64,000 nt of DNA from Heloderma charlesbogerti (taxonomy: Eukaryota > Chordata > Lepidosauria > Squamata > Helodermatidae), in contig JANEZZ010000982.1 of the NCBI GenBank assembly GCA_026122225.1, positions 1,049,501 through 1,113,500 of the forward strand, given 5' to 3'. Positions 1 through 9,254 of this stretch are shown here, piece by piece. How positions within the stretch are numbered: the first letter of the stretch is position 1; each line of letters begins with the position of its first letter. The notes under the pieces were generated by a model that did no database searches, had not been told where the DNA came from, and worked only from the letters and a program-made list of their open reading frames with translations. The translations under genes and the position numbers were made by a program.

Positions 1-451
1 CGCCCAGCTTTGCCAGGTGCTTGCCAAGCCGTCACGACCAACCGCCCCTCCTTGCAGGGCTGTGAGAGCTTCTAAATGGCCTGGCAAGCACCCAAGGAAG
101 CTATGGGGCTGCCCGCCCTCACAGCAAGCTGCCATTGTGTGCAACAATGGTGGCTCCAGAACTTTTAAAATGTTGCATAACTGGTGGCTGTAAAGGTGCC
201 ATTTCCCCAACATTAAAAATACGTATGTCCTGGAGCCTCCATTGCTGCACACAGTGGCAGCCGCTGGAGTCCCCATTGCCATCTGTTAAGCTGTTGTTCT
301 CCCCTCCTTACAAGTAGGGGAGAACAAGGGGTTAAGGGTAACTCCTGCCTCCACTGCCTCCCAAGGCTTGCCAGAGACAAGCAACTATCCAGTGTAGGGC
401 AGAAGCACGGAGGGGATCATTCGCTCCACACTTCTCCTGCCCTGCATTTGC
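1..451. other. No gene recognised, left edge
   Basis: No exon-like reading frame, repeat tail or RNA gene was recognised here. The stretch is mixed-composition non-coding DNA. Its right edge is the 8-bp target site AGCTAGAC (452-459) of the first hAT-type element. Confidence 0.4.
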
Positions 452-576
452 AGCTAGACTAGGGATGGGGGAGAATTTCTCCCCAAAACTTCGGGGGGCC
501 GAGCGCCAATGCATTCGGACCCCCGAAATCGGCGGTGAGATTCTCCGCCACCCCCCGCCACCCCCCCCGAGATGGG

Positions 577-585
577 ACTTACCTT
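577..585 (-). promoter_or_regulatory. Outward 5' splice-donor-like site, element 1 left
   Basis: Reading the minus strand gives AAG/GTAAGT, a near-perfect U1 snRNA complement. It points out of the element towards its left end. Whether it is used is unknown. Confidence 0.5.
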
Positions 586-726
586 TCACGAATGTCCCTC
601 CCGGCGGCGGGTCCCGGCAGCGGTTCGTCAGGTCTTCGCCAGGGGCGGGGGCGGCAGCCGGTCTTTCAACCAGCTGCCGCCGCCGCCATTACAAGGAAAG
701 TTAAAAAAACACACACACACACCCGT

Positions 727-1106
727 GATAGGCTACGTAACAATTAACGTAGCCTATCACAGCTAGATCTCCAAAGTCAGCCGTGATAGGCTACGTAAAT
801 CGTCACGTAGCCTATCACGGGTGACTTTGAAAAAAAAAGTGTACGCAAATGGCGGCCCCCATAGGGAGCCGCCATTTACGTTCCTTATTTGGTCCCTGTA
901 GTCTATGTAAAGATTTACGTAGACTACAGGGACCAAATAAGGAACGCAAATGGCGGCTCCCTATGGGGTCGCCTTTTGCGTACGCGCTTTTTTTTTTTTT
1001 AAAGTCACCCGTGATAGGCTACGTGACGATTAACGTAGCCTATCACGGCTGACTTTGCAAATCTAGCCGTGATAGGCTACGTTAATCGTTACGTAGCCTA
1101 TCACAG
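727..1106. repeat. Nested palindrome array (hairpins within a palindrome)
   Basis: Seven short palindromes follow each other: GTGATAGGCTACGTAA type at about 730-765, 782-822, 1010-1046 and 1066-1105; ACGCAAATGGCGGC type at 843-881 and 943-980; and a longer one, about 882-942, around TAGTCTATGTAAAG. Their order is mirror-symmetric about roughly position 914, so the array is one imperfect palindrome of about 380 bp. Loops and outer arms have diverged, but the stems still pair. The GCAAATGGCGGC half-sites match the published YY1 consensus. Confidence 0.85.
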
Positions 1107-1304
1107 GGGTGGTTTGTGTTTTTTTTTTCGCAGCCGGGTAGACGGGGCGCTTCTACCCGGCCTGACGTTCACCGGTGAGGGATGGGGCGCCTCCCGCCCG
1201 GCCTGAATTTCGCCTGGGCAAGGCGGGAAGCCTCCCCCCCCTCGCATGAACTTCGGGGGGAGAAGCGAAGCGCCTCCCCCTCACTGCGAAAAAAGCTGCG
1301 GGAC

Positions 1305-1313
1305 AAGGTAAGT
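1305..1313 (+). promoter_or_regulatory. Outward 5' splice-donor-like site, element 1 right
   Basis: AAG/GTAAGT lies 18 bp inside the right end of element 1 and points out of it. It is the partner of the minus-strand site at 577-585. Confidence 0.5.
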
Positions 1314-1369
1314 CCCTTTCGTACATCCCTAAGCTAGACAACCAATTTCGTAGGTATGTACGAAAGTCT

Positions 1370-1377
1370 CTTACCTG
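1370..1377 (-). promoter_or_regulatory. Outward 5' splice-donor-like site, element 2 left
   Basis: The minus strand reads CAG/GTAAG, about 20 bp inside the left end and pointing outwards. Confidence 0.45.
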
Positions 1378-2120
1378 TATTGAAATTTGATTCGTGGGGG
1401 GGGAGGCATTCCGTCCCTCCCCCCGAAATTCTGGCCAGGGGGGAGGCGCTCCATCCATCCCCCCCAAAATTCTGGCTGGGGGGGAGGCGCTCCATCCCTC
1501 CACCCCCGAATCCTGGCCAGCCGGGCCGCAAAGGGCGGCGGCCATAGCCGCCGCCGTTTGCGTCCCTGCAGTCAGCCGTGATAGGCTACGTAAATGTTTA
1601 CATAGCCTATCATGGCTGATTTAAAAGAGAAAAAAACCGCGCGTACGCAAATGGCGGCGCCCATGGGCGCCGCCATTTGCGTTCCTTATTTTGGCACGTC
1701 ATAGTCTACATAAACATTTACATAGACTAAGACGGCAAAAATAAGGGGAATGCAAATAGCGTAGATGCTACGCTATTTGTGTTCCCCTTATTTTCGCCGT
1801 AGTCTACGTAAATGTTTACGTAGACTAGACATGCCAAAATAAGGAACGCAAATGGCGGCTCCCATGGGCGCCGCCATTTGCGTACGCGCGGAGGTTTTTT
1901 TCTTTTTCACTCAGCCGTGATAGGCTACGTAAACATTTACGTAGCCTATCACGGTATTTTTTAAAAATCTAGCCGTGATAGGCTAAGTAAATCTTTACAT
2001 AGTCTACTACGTTTGTTGTTGTTGTTGTTGTTGTTTTTCGGAAGACCAGCCGCCACAGCCGCCGCCGCCGAACTGCGGCCAAACCACCGCTGGAGCTGCT
2101 GCCGCCAGGAGGATTTGCCC

Positions 2121-2129
2121 AAGGTAAGT
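2121..2129 (+). promoter_or_regulatory. Outward 5' splice-donor-like site, element 2 right
   Basis: AAG/GTAAGT lies about 115 bp inside the right end, just before the long subterminal hairpin, and points outwards. Confidence 0.5.
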
Positions 2130-2450
2130 CCCGTCCTGGGGGGGGTGGGGGGGTGGCAGACCGTTTCACCACCAATTTTGCAGGGCCGAATGCGCTGGCA
2201 TTCGGCCTCCCTGAGATTCGTGGTGAAATTCTCTGACATCCCTACAATTTCAGCTGCCCAGCCACGAGAGGGTGGAGTGGGGGAGGAGGCTGCCAGATGA
2301 CACATAGGATGTGTTGTACTGGCATTTCTGCCTTCCCTGCCCTGTAACACCCTCCAGAACACCCCGTTTTGACTGCTCCATCCGTGCTCCTCTTTGGAGC
2401 GCGGGGCTGTTCCGCGCTGCCTGTGAGGCAACTAGGGCTGTATGAAAGTC

Positions 2451-2459
2451 ACTTACCTT
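2451..2459 (-). promoter_or_regulatory. Outward 5' splice-donor-like site, element 3 left
   Basis: The minus strand reads AAG/GTAAGT, about 18 bp inside the left end. Confidence 0.5.
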
Positions 2460-2956
2460 TTTGAAGGGTGACATTCGTGGTGCGGGGGAGGTGCTCCGTC
2501 CTCCCCCTGAAATTCTCCCTGGCCAGCTCCACTCCGTGGCAACTCCACAGAGCTGCCGGCCGGGGCCGCCCGCAGCCGGATATCCGGCCGCTGGGCAGCC
2601 TGCACAGGGACACAAATGGCATCCCTCTATTTTGCCATGATTTTACCATTTGCATACTTGTATTTTGCCATGATAGGCTACGTAAATATTTACGTAGCCT
2701 ATCACGGCAAAAAAAAGGGAATGCAAATGGCGGCCGCTGTAGCCGCCGCCATTTGCGTTCCCTTTTATTTTTCCCCCATATTAGGCTATGTAAATACTTA
2801 CATAGCCTATAACAGCCTCCGCAAGGACACAAATGGCATCCCTGCGTTAGCCGTGATAGGCTACGTAAGTATTTACGTAGCCTATCACAGCTATAATGAA
2901 GAAGCGAATGGCGGCCAGAGATGCGGCCACCATTCACAAAGCAGCGCAAACAGCAG

Positions 2957-2965
2957 CAGGTAAGT
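2957..2965 (+). promoter_or_regulatory. Outward 5' splice-donor-like site, element 3 right
   Basis: CAG/GTAAGT is the optimal donor consensus. It lies about 50 bp downstream of a plus-strand GAATGGCGGC YY1-like site and points out of the element. Confidence 0.5.
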
Positions 2966-3100
2966 GCTCCGTTTCGCGCACCTTTCACGTGGTGGGGGGC
3001 GGGGGGCTTCGTTCCACCATGGATTTCGGGGGGCTGAATGCACTAGCATTCGGCCTCACCGAGATTCGTGGCAGAATTCTCTGACATCCCTTGAGGTAGC

Positions 3101-3225
3101 GCGGAACGGAGGGAAGGTTGGTTCTCCAGGATCCGACCTTGGAGTGTGGGCTCCAAGGTTGGTACCTGGAAAACCAGATATCCTATGGTCATCTAGCTGC
3201 TGACTAGCAGCCATAGGATTGTTCC
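3101..3225. repeat. Partial copy of the Harbinger-like repeat seen at 27.8 kb
   Basis: It shares the palindrome ATCCTATG...CATAGGAT (about 3178-3220) and an upstream GGATC...CCTTGGA block with the internal part of the element at 27452-28309. Its ends were not found, so it is a fragment. Confidence 0.4.
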
Positions 3226-3984
3226 CTAAGTAAATGTCTTTGTGGTTACAAATGGCTTGCCAACCCACCCACCACACCCATTTTCTACCCTTTGTAGCTG
3301 CTTGTTCTCCAGACCCCATTTCTCTTTACTCCCATTCTGAGACACTCCAAAAGGTTCACACATAATATACTGGACTTACAGTCCAAAACATACAGATGAA
3401 CACAAAACATTGGCAAGACCAGTCAACATCTGCAACTACAAAGACATGACGAACTTCAGAAGGCATCAGGATAATGATCAGTAGAATGATGTAAAAAGCA
3501 ACTGATGCAAACTGGCTGAGCTTTAAACATGGAGTGGGAGCGGGGTCTTGGGCAGAAGCCCATATGTGAGCCTAAATTCTATTGTCACCATTCTGGGCAC
3601 ATAGGGTAGAACTAATAAGAGCCTAAAACATAAAAAAGAAGTGTGCCCAGGTTTCTGAGCTGGTCTCTGATATTCGAGCCTAATGTCTGCTCTGAATCTT
3701 GAGTCAAGGCAGAGCCTCTTGTTGACAGAGATTGCTACTTGCTGCTTGAAGAAGAATTGTAAGACTAACTTATTTTCTTTCAGTACTTGCACGAGCAAGA
3801 GTGTGAATTCTTTTCTCTGTTTCAATAAAGCACATCTCCTTTTAACTTAAGCTTGCTGTGGAACTGACTCTCTCTCTCAAAAGCATACAGCTCAAATCCC
3901 ATGTCCATCTCTGTTCTCATTGCACAGGGTTGTAGGAAACTCAATGGGACTATACAAAACCATCCCAACTAGATTTTGGGGACC
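3226..3984. other. No gene recognised
   Basis: AT-moderate non-coding sequence. A 100-codon minus-strand frame (3523-3825) has no recognisable motif and is probably chance. Confidence 0.4.
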
Positions 3985-4210
3985 AAATTTATTTCCCCCA
4001 TGTTAGTCATGAAGGCTATATATTGCCTCCAGATTCAGAGGCAGTAGGCCTTTCAGTACCAGTTGCTGGGGAATATGGGGGGTGCTATTGCACTCATGAC
4101 CTGCTTGTGGGCTTCTCACAGGCATTTGGTTGGCTACTGTGTGAACAGAATGCTGGACTAGATGGGCCTATGGCCTGATCCAGCAGGGCGTTTATGGTCT
4201 TATGTTCCAG
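3985..4210 (+). mobile_element. CR1-type LINE 3' end fragment
   Basis: The 3' untranslated tail seen in several places here is present in the plus direction, with the diagnostic phrase GGACTAGATGGGCC followed by CTGATCCAGCAGGGC. The element is severely 5'-truncated and non-coding. It matches the tail of the longer copy at 31856-33033. Confidence 0.75.
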
Positions 4211-4840
4211 CTGAGCTTTGCTCAGCCAACAAGGTTTTTCTATGCTCTGGTGTGTTCCTGTATCCTTGCTTGTTCTTCAGTTCTGACCTCTGGTTTGCTC
4301 CTCAAGCCTGCCTCCTGAGTAGGGATGTTGGAGAAATTTGAGACGGACTAAAATGAGCTTGGATTTCTAAGAATCTGACCTGATGAAACCGCTGTGGAGC
4401 GAGCCCCTCACACCACGTGGAGACCGTGTACTTTCATTTTGTGTTTTGTTTTTTTTTTACTTTCCCCAAATGCATGCATATTTCTTCGCAGGAAAATATG
4501 CTAGTTTCTGCTGAAGAAAAGTTGGATTGAATGGGGGACTAAATGTTACATACTAAGGTAAATTATGTAAATTGTTATGAAACAGCTTTCGTAATTCTTG
4601 GTGTATTTTTTTGCATGACAAAAAAAATTGCACCTGTCTGTGAGCAAAGGACAGAACAAAAGGTGCCTGACAATCTGTGGAACACAGACAGACTGGATTT
4701 TACACAGTCTGTACATCCCTACTCCTGAGTCGTCCTTTGGTCTTGACTTGTTCATCACTCTTGACTGTGACTACTGGCTTGTTGTCCCACAGCCCATAAT
4801 TTCCAGCTCCTGGGTCTCAGACTGCTGCCCAAGGCCCAGT
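4211..4840. repeat. Unclassified interspersed repeat, split by a hAT element
   Basis: The text at 4211-4319 and 4730-4840 (TTGTTCTTCAG..TCTGACCTCTGG, later CAGCTCCTGGGTCTC) matches 48430-48490 and 48831-48960. This copy is split by the hAT insertion 4320-4721; the other is split by a CR1 fragment. The family is not identified. Confidence 0.5.
4320..4721. mobile_element. hAT-type MITE, subfamily B
   Basis: TAGGGATG...CATCCCTA flanked by a perfect 8-bp TSD, CTCCTGAG (4312-4319 and 4722-4729). The right end reads CCTGACAATCTGTGG...GTCTGTACATCCCTA and matches the copies at 50440 and 57840. It is 402 bp, non-coding and AT-rich inside, without the GTGATAGGCTACGTAA hairpins. Confidence 0.88.
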
Positions 4841-4845
4841 TCTGA

Positions 4846-5640
4846 TAAAAGGGAATGCAAAGGCCATAGCAGCATCAGGAATCAGGCACAGCATTAAGCA
4901 ATTTATCAAAAAGAAAAAGAAAAGAGGGTGGTAGGAATGGAGGCAAATCTAAGGAAAAGGAACATGGGATGACAAGAGTCTCAGAAAAGCTGGAACACAG
5001 AGAAGTCGACAGCCTTCCTTAAAAACCCTGCCCTTGTAGCTAGCAGCCTCCCAAAAATATGATTTCTGCCTTCTTGAAATTTGTTGAAGTGAAGACCACA
5101 TCAAGCAGAAAAGATATTCCACCCCTTAGGTGGAGAAACTGATGTTGGCATAAGCCACCCTGGATAAAGAGACATCCATTGTGTCACAATCTCTTCCTCA
5201 TCACTGACATGAGCACATTCCTGTCACAAAAGTGCTGGAGATAATCCTGCAGAATGTAGCCTCCTGGTGACAACAAACATGAACTGACAGACAAGAGGTC
5301 CAGCAGCCATAGTCACAAGAACTTTACCCAGGATGGGCACACGCAGGCTGGAACATAATAGTTGACACTTATTGTCTGTGATAACCCAACGTGAGACAAT
5401 CTTTTGGATTGACTGCAGTGACCTTGGGGTTTTGGTAGAAATAAGTGTTTGTTTATCCCATTTGGGAATGGACGATGGTAGTCTTTTTCAGTGGACAGTC
5501 CTCATTATGGGGACTTGGGGGCTTGCCCCATGAGTGTTGGCCTGGCTTGCCGCAACACCGCACTGTGTTATGGGAGGACAGACGGTTGGCATGACAGCTG
5601 TCCTCCTGATATATCTGGCACAAACTGGACTCTGTTTCAA
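4846..5640. other. No gene recognised
   Basis: Unique-looking non-coding DNA. No splice-bounded open frame or repeat terminus was recognised. Confidence 0.4.
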
Positions 5641-5649
5641 TTTAACCAG

Positions 5650-5669
5650 AGAGACAAAGAGAGACAGAC

Positions 5670-5700
<31 letters not shown>

Positions 5701-5702
5701 AG
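5650..5702. repeat. GA-rich microsatellite
   Basis: Imperfect (GAGACA)n passes into a pure (GA)n run. Short frames across it are artefacts. Confidence 0.9.
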
Positions 5703-5842
5703 CAGCATTGAAGGCAGTATGGTGAAGTTAAGCTCCAGTGGTTCAGGAGAAGTGGGAGGAGGTCTTAGTCATCACAATAGGGCTCTACTCACGCTCTCTA
5801 GGAATGGTCTGTGATTATGACCTGATTCATTGCACTTCTTTT

Positions 5843-6175
5843 TAGGGATGGTGGAGAAATCCGCCATGGACTCCAGTGAGACCAGATTCTGTAGAATCTG
5901 CCCCACCAGAGTCCATGGCGGAATGGACTGCTCCCCCCCCCTGCCACCCCGTGAAGTCCGGTAGGGACGGACCCTACCTGGCACTGGCCGGTCTGGGTCC
6001 ATCCGCTGCCATCTGCAGCCATCCAGTGCCGGGCTGCGGATGCAAATGGCGTCCGGCGTAGTGGACGCCATTTGCATCCCTGCCCTTGGCCGTGGTAGGC
6101 TATGTAAATATTTACATAGCCTATCATGGCCAAGGGCAGGGATGCAAATGGCGTCCACTACACTGGATGCCATTC
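5843..6175 (-). mobile_element. hAT-type palindromic element, right end lost
   Basis: It starts TAGGGATGG with the same subterminal hairpin as elements 1-3: stem halves CCGCCATGGACTC and GAGTCCATGGCGG around AGATTCT/AGAATCT. The interior has the ATGCAAATGGCGTCC palindrome (6039-6078) and GGCTATGTAAATATTTACAT (about 6091-6128). The expected CATCCCTA right end is absent; homology stops inside a palindrome near 6175. CTTCTTTT before the element and ATTCTTTT after it could be a TSD of an already shortened copy, but chance is possible. Confidence 0.75.
5973..5980 (-). promoter_or_regulatory. Outward 5' splice-donor-like site, 5843 copy
   Basis: The minus strand reads CAG/GTAGG, the same position relative to the end as the donors in elements 1-3, though weaker. 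Confidence 0.35.
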
Positions 6176-6271
6176 TTTTCACCTCATAATTGTCATGCCC
6201 TGACTGGAGGAATCCACCTCAGAGCAACAGCTAGAGCTCCCAGAGACCCACTTATAAGGAATCTTTAGACA

Positions 6272-6538
6272 TTGGCAAATAGAGCATCTATGGCTAAGAA
6301 TGTGACCGCCCCCCCCCCAAGAGATCCACATACAATCACTGTTGAAGAGGACAATGCTACAGTGGCACATTTCTTGAGGTTTACAGAGATTCAAATGCAC
6401 AAGGTGATGTTGGGAGAATTAGCTGAGCAAACAGATTTGTTAACACTTGCACCAACTGAGTATGCTCCAGCCTTCACCAAATTATGCCTTGGTGGGGAAA
6501 TCAACTACATTCTTGGTAACGCTGAGCTCCAGGCCTAA
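6272..6538 (+). other. Unrecognised 88-codon open frame
   Basis: The frame encodes a hydrophilic, Glu/Thr-rich peptide with no motif I recognise. There is no splice or promoter context. It could be a decayed retroelement gag-like fragment or chance. It starts about 100 bp after the truncated hAT copy. Confidence 0.15.
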
Positions 6539-6779
6539 AGGCGGTTTTCAAGACTGTGGGACTGAGTCTTCCTGAAGCTTGAAGCCTACACACATGTACA
6601 CAAAGAGGGGAAAGAGGGGGTGGAGGCTAGAATTTGTACCAAGAACCTCCACAAGGAATATACCTTGCCCTGGGCTGAAGCCCTTTCCTGCAAACAGGAA
6701 CTAGCAAGTGTTACAACTCCTGGTCTCAGGTGAAGAGGAAGCCAAACAGGAAGCCTTGACTATGTGAGGCAAGGCACCC

Positions 6780-6990
6780 AATGATGGCACCTTGCTCTGG
6801 CAAGCAAGGAGTGTAGTGATTTCAGCGTGAAGGAGGCTAGTCCTTCAGTGATTTCAACATGGAGCCTTTCCTCTGGGAGGAGAGACTTGAGTGATTTCAG
6901 CAGCAGCATGGCACCTTACCCTTGGGGCGGTGAGAGACCTAGTGATTTCAGCACCATGTGGCCCCATGACTCTGGCAAGAGGGGGAGAGG
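6780..6990. repeat. Degenerate tandem repeat around GTGATTTCAGC
   Basis: About four units begin with TGATTTCA(G/A)C, followed by ATGG(C)..CCTT..CTCTGG..GAGAGA-like text. Unit length varies (about 40-55 bp), so this is an old, decayed minisatellite. Frames across it are not genes. Confidence 0.6.
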
Positions 6991-7591
6991 GGACTCTGGC
7001 TGCCCAAACCTGAGGGTTCTTATACAATTCAGAGAGAGGCTGTGACATCACAACTTTGATGAACCAGACAAGGCTCATACTATAGGCACTGGAAATAGTG
7101 ATACTTGCTATGGGATAAAGACTGAGCTGGCCCTTCATCCTGTATAACAACAGAGGGTGCTTGGGAAGATGGATGTACTTGCAGGAAATAAAAGTCCTAC
7201 TGGGTCCTTCTTGTTCTTACTATCTCCATTCTGTTAACAAAAGATGACCTTAATGACGCAAGTCAAGGCTGGAGTGCAACAACAGGAGCACCTTGCAGAT
7301 ATTTGCCCAAGAACCTTGAGACATCACTGTTGCTCTCCAGCACATTAATGATCTGCTCTATTTTTACTCCCCACCATTGCCTTTGGGGAATGCATTTTAG
7401 GAAGGCCATTAGCAAGTGAAGTGCTTGATCTAGACTTACATGATTGCTCTCAACCCCCTTCCTGTGCCTTTCTTCTACCTTTGCTGAACCTGGGGATGAA
7501 GACGCTTGGCTTATTGGCTGTGTCTCAAAATGGAGTCAATACTGTTCCCTCAAAAGAGAGCTACTTTATATTGCTAGTTATACACCACACT

Positions 7592-7828
7592 AGAGCCAGT
7601 GTGGTGTAGTGGCTAGAATGCTGGACTGGGAGTCAGGAGATCCGGGTTCTAGTCCCTACTCGGCCATGGAAGCTCAGTGGGTGACTTTGGGCCAGTCACT
7701 GACTCTCAGCCCAACCTACCTCACAGAGTTGTTGTTGTGAGGATAAAATGGAGAGGAGGAGGATTATGTACACCACCTTCCTTAAGCAGGAAAAAAGGAG
7801 AGATCTAAATGTAATAAATAAACAAACA
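7592..7828 (+). mobile_element. tRNA-derived SINE (AGAGCCAGTGTGGTGTAGTGG family)
   Basis: The Pol III head contains the B-box-like GGGTTCTAGTCCC. The middle reads GTGACTTTGGGCCAGTCAC and the end GGATAAAATGGAGAGGAGGA, then an AAAT/AAAC-rich tail. Three further copies (24669, 41425 minus, 62541) confirm the family. It resembles a squamate SINE type; I do not assign a database name. Confidence 0.8.
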
Positions 7829-7857
7829 AACAAACAAATAAATAACACTATCATCAC

Positions 7858-7945
7858 CAGCCAGCATGGCAAACAGTCAGGAATTTTGGAAGTTGTAGTC
7901 CAAAACATCTGGAGGAAACCAGGTTGGGAAAGGCTGCACTAGATC
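7858..7945 (+). mobile_element. Half of a palindromic hAT-like MITE
   Basis: The right half of the ACTACAACTCCCAT..TTGTAGTCCAAAACATCTGGAGG family seen at 21670, 26291, 35827, 36277, 44474 and 49051. The left arm is missing. Confidence 0.6.
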
Positions 7946-9246
7946 CTGTGGGCCCACTCTGGACCCAGTTCAATGTTTGGATTATTTTGTTGAATGCCCA
8001 GTGAGCATTTGAGAAATCAAGCCATTAACTAAATGTTTCCAGAGGGAACAAGTATAGGTCTGACCCTCACTACAGAGAGATGCCAGATCACCCTGGAGCC
8101 TGGTCCAAAAGAAGGGGCATAAGGTTAAGAGACTGCCCCAAGAGTATTAATGATGGTTAGTTATGGTCTTGGCAAGCAGACAGGGACTTTCACTCTGGAG
8201 CACACTTTCATGCACAACGTATATGAAGCCAAATCTATAGGATCATCATCATTAGCCGAGTTGTGTTCTGATATAAAAAGCAACCCTATGGAAAATGGGT
8301 ATTCTGAAGCTAGCAGCATTCCCTTGAAATAAGGGTCCCTCGGCAACCCTATTTAATGACCCAACACATGATGAAGAGGCCACTGGTGGGCGCTTTTCCA
8401 AACGAGCAGGGCTCGGGACCCAGAGGTGTCGTCATTCTCTTGGCTATCTCTCAAGAGTAAACTGGTTTGCTGCAATGAAAAATGACAGCCATAAAGGACT
8501 AGCCAGAACTGGCTTGGATCTGCATATCTTTATTGGTCAAAAAATAATTCCTATGTCTCCACCATCAGCTTTTCCCTGCTCCCTAATTCCCAGCTAGGTT
8601 GTGTCTCCCATCTGTTTGCCTAATTATCCAACAGGCAGCTATTGATGTATCTCTGGTTGCAAACCTAGACAAGAAGGTACAACTGAATGTACAGGGTTAG
8701 TCCCTTCCTACCAGTGTGATTCTGTTTTCTTAACCTGACCATTGCCTCTTTCGGTGAAGGATGAAAAGACAACAGATTGCAAAATCTTTTTCTTTAGAAG
8801 AAACTTCAAGACTTTTTTTAAAACACACACACATTTGCATGCACCTCAGCTCCACAAAACTAGAAGGAGAAATTACACATTGCAATTAATACTTGGAGTT
8901 GGTAGGCTTTGCTCCAGGAAAATCTAAATTTAATGCTAAGCATATTTAACGGGAGGTACAACTAAACATTAATTATCTAAGCATAATTTCAATTATCTAA
9001 GCATATTCCATGCAAATTCTGTGCAAATGGCCTCTCAAAATTCTCTACCCTATTTGTGGGCAGAAACATGATGGGGACAATTTCACCAAATTTCTCCATG
9101 GGAAAGAGAAATTTCTCAGAGGTGGAGTTGACCACCTGCAGTAATTGTAGCACCGCTTCTTTCTTTTTTCCTCAAGGTGTTTGGTTTTTGTGATACAACA
9201 ACAAGGTGCAACAGCAGCAAATGTGTTGGCAGCCTGGTCACTATTT
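7946..9246. other. No gene recognised
   Basis: Mixed non-coding DNA without recognisable repeat ends. A short (CA)n lies near 8822. CTTTATTGG near 8530 might be the antisense poly(A) signal of a decayed LTR, but nothing else supports that. Confidence 0.35.
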
Positions 9247-9254
9247 TACATCCT

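Larger units (their letters stand above)
460..1331 (-). mobile_element. Non-autonomous hAT-type element 1, nested palindromes
   Basis: The element begins TAGGGATG and ends CATCCCTA and is flanked by a perfect 8-bp duplication, AGCTAGAC (452-459 and 1332-1339). An 8-bp TSD and TAGGG-type ends fit the hAT superfamily. It is 872 bp with no transposase frame. The interior is CpG-rich and made of hairpins: four GTGATAGGCTACGTAA-type palindromes, two AAATGGCGGC-type palindromes and a central long one, arranged so the whole 727-1106 block is itself a palindrome. Compared with the copies at 1351, 2433 and 32115 it is inverted: its long subterminal hairpin end is on the left. Both ends carry outward splice-donor-like sites. 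Boundaries are seen directly; the superfamily is inferred from ends and TSD. Confidence 0.9.
1351..2244 (+). mobile_element. Non-autonomous hAT-type element 2, nested palindromes
   Basis: The ends are TAGGTATG (one change from TAGGGATG) and CATCCCTA. The flanks CAATTTCG (1343-1350) and CAATTTCA (2245-2252) are an 8-bp TSD with one difference. The 894-bp interior again holds hairpins: GTGATAGGCTACGTAA types near 1576-1614 and 1916-1953, a decayed one at 1974-2010, and a 38-bp perfect palindrome at 1645-1682 containing two divergent AAATGGCGGC sites, repeated imperfectly at 1847-1884. A GCGTAGATGCTACGC hairpin lies at the centre. There is no coding capacity. A (GTT)n run lies at 2012-2033. Confidence 0.88.
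2433..3092 (+). mobile_element. Non-autonomous hAT-type element 3, nested palindromes
   Basis: It starts TAGGGCTG and ends CATCCCTT. The flanks GAGGCAAC (2425-2432) and GAGGTAGC (3093-3100) are an 8-bp TSD with two changes, so this copy is older or more decayed than element 1. Inside are hairpins at 2667-2708 (42 bp, one mismatch), 2722-2758 (AAATGGCGGC type), about 2782-2815, 2852-2891, and a shorter GAATGGCGGC palindrome near 2906. Length is 660 bp, with no transposase. Outward donors are at 2451-2459 (minus) and 2957-2965 (plus). Confidence 0.85.

Noticed and set aside
728..765. Bacterial-type rho-independent terminators in the hairpins
   Set aside because: The hairpins recur in mirror order within eukaryotic transposons with 8-bp TSDs; the T/A runs nearby are incidental.
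1153..1545. 130-codon minus-strand frame
   Set aside because: Spans the junction of two independent transposon insertions; Gly/Pro/Arg-rich by composition.
1961..2431. 156-codon minus-strand frame
   Set aside because: It crosses the TSD and end of element 2 and includes a (GTT)n tract read as poly-Asn; no protein motif.
7592..7700. tRNA gene in the SINE head
   Set aside because: The A/B boxes are only tRNA-like and no cloverleaf with a proper acceptor stem can be formed.
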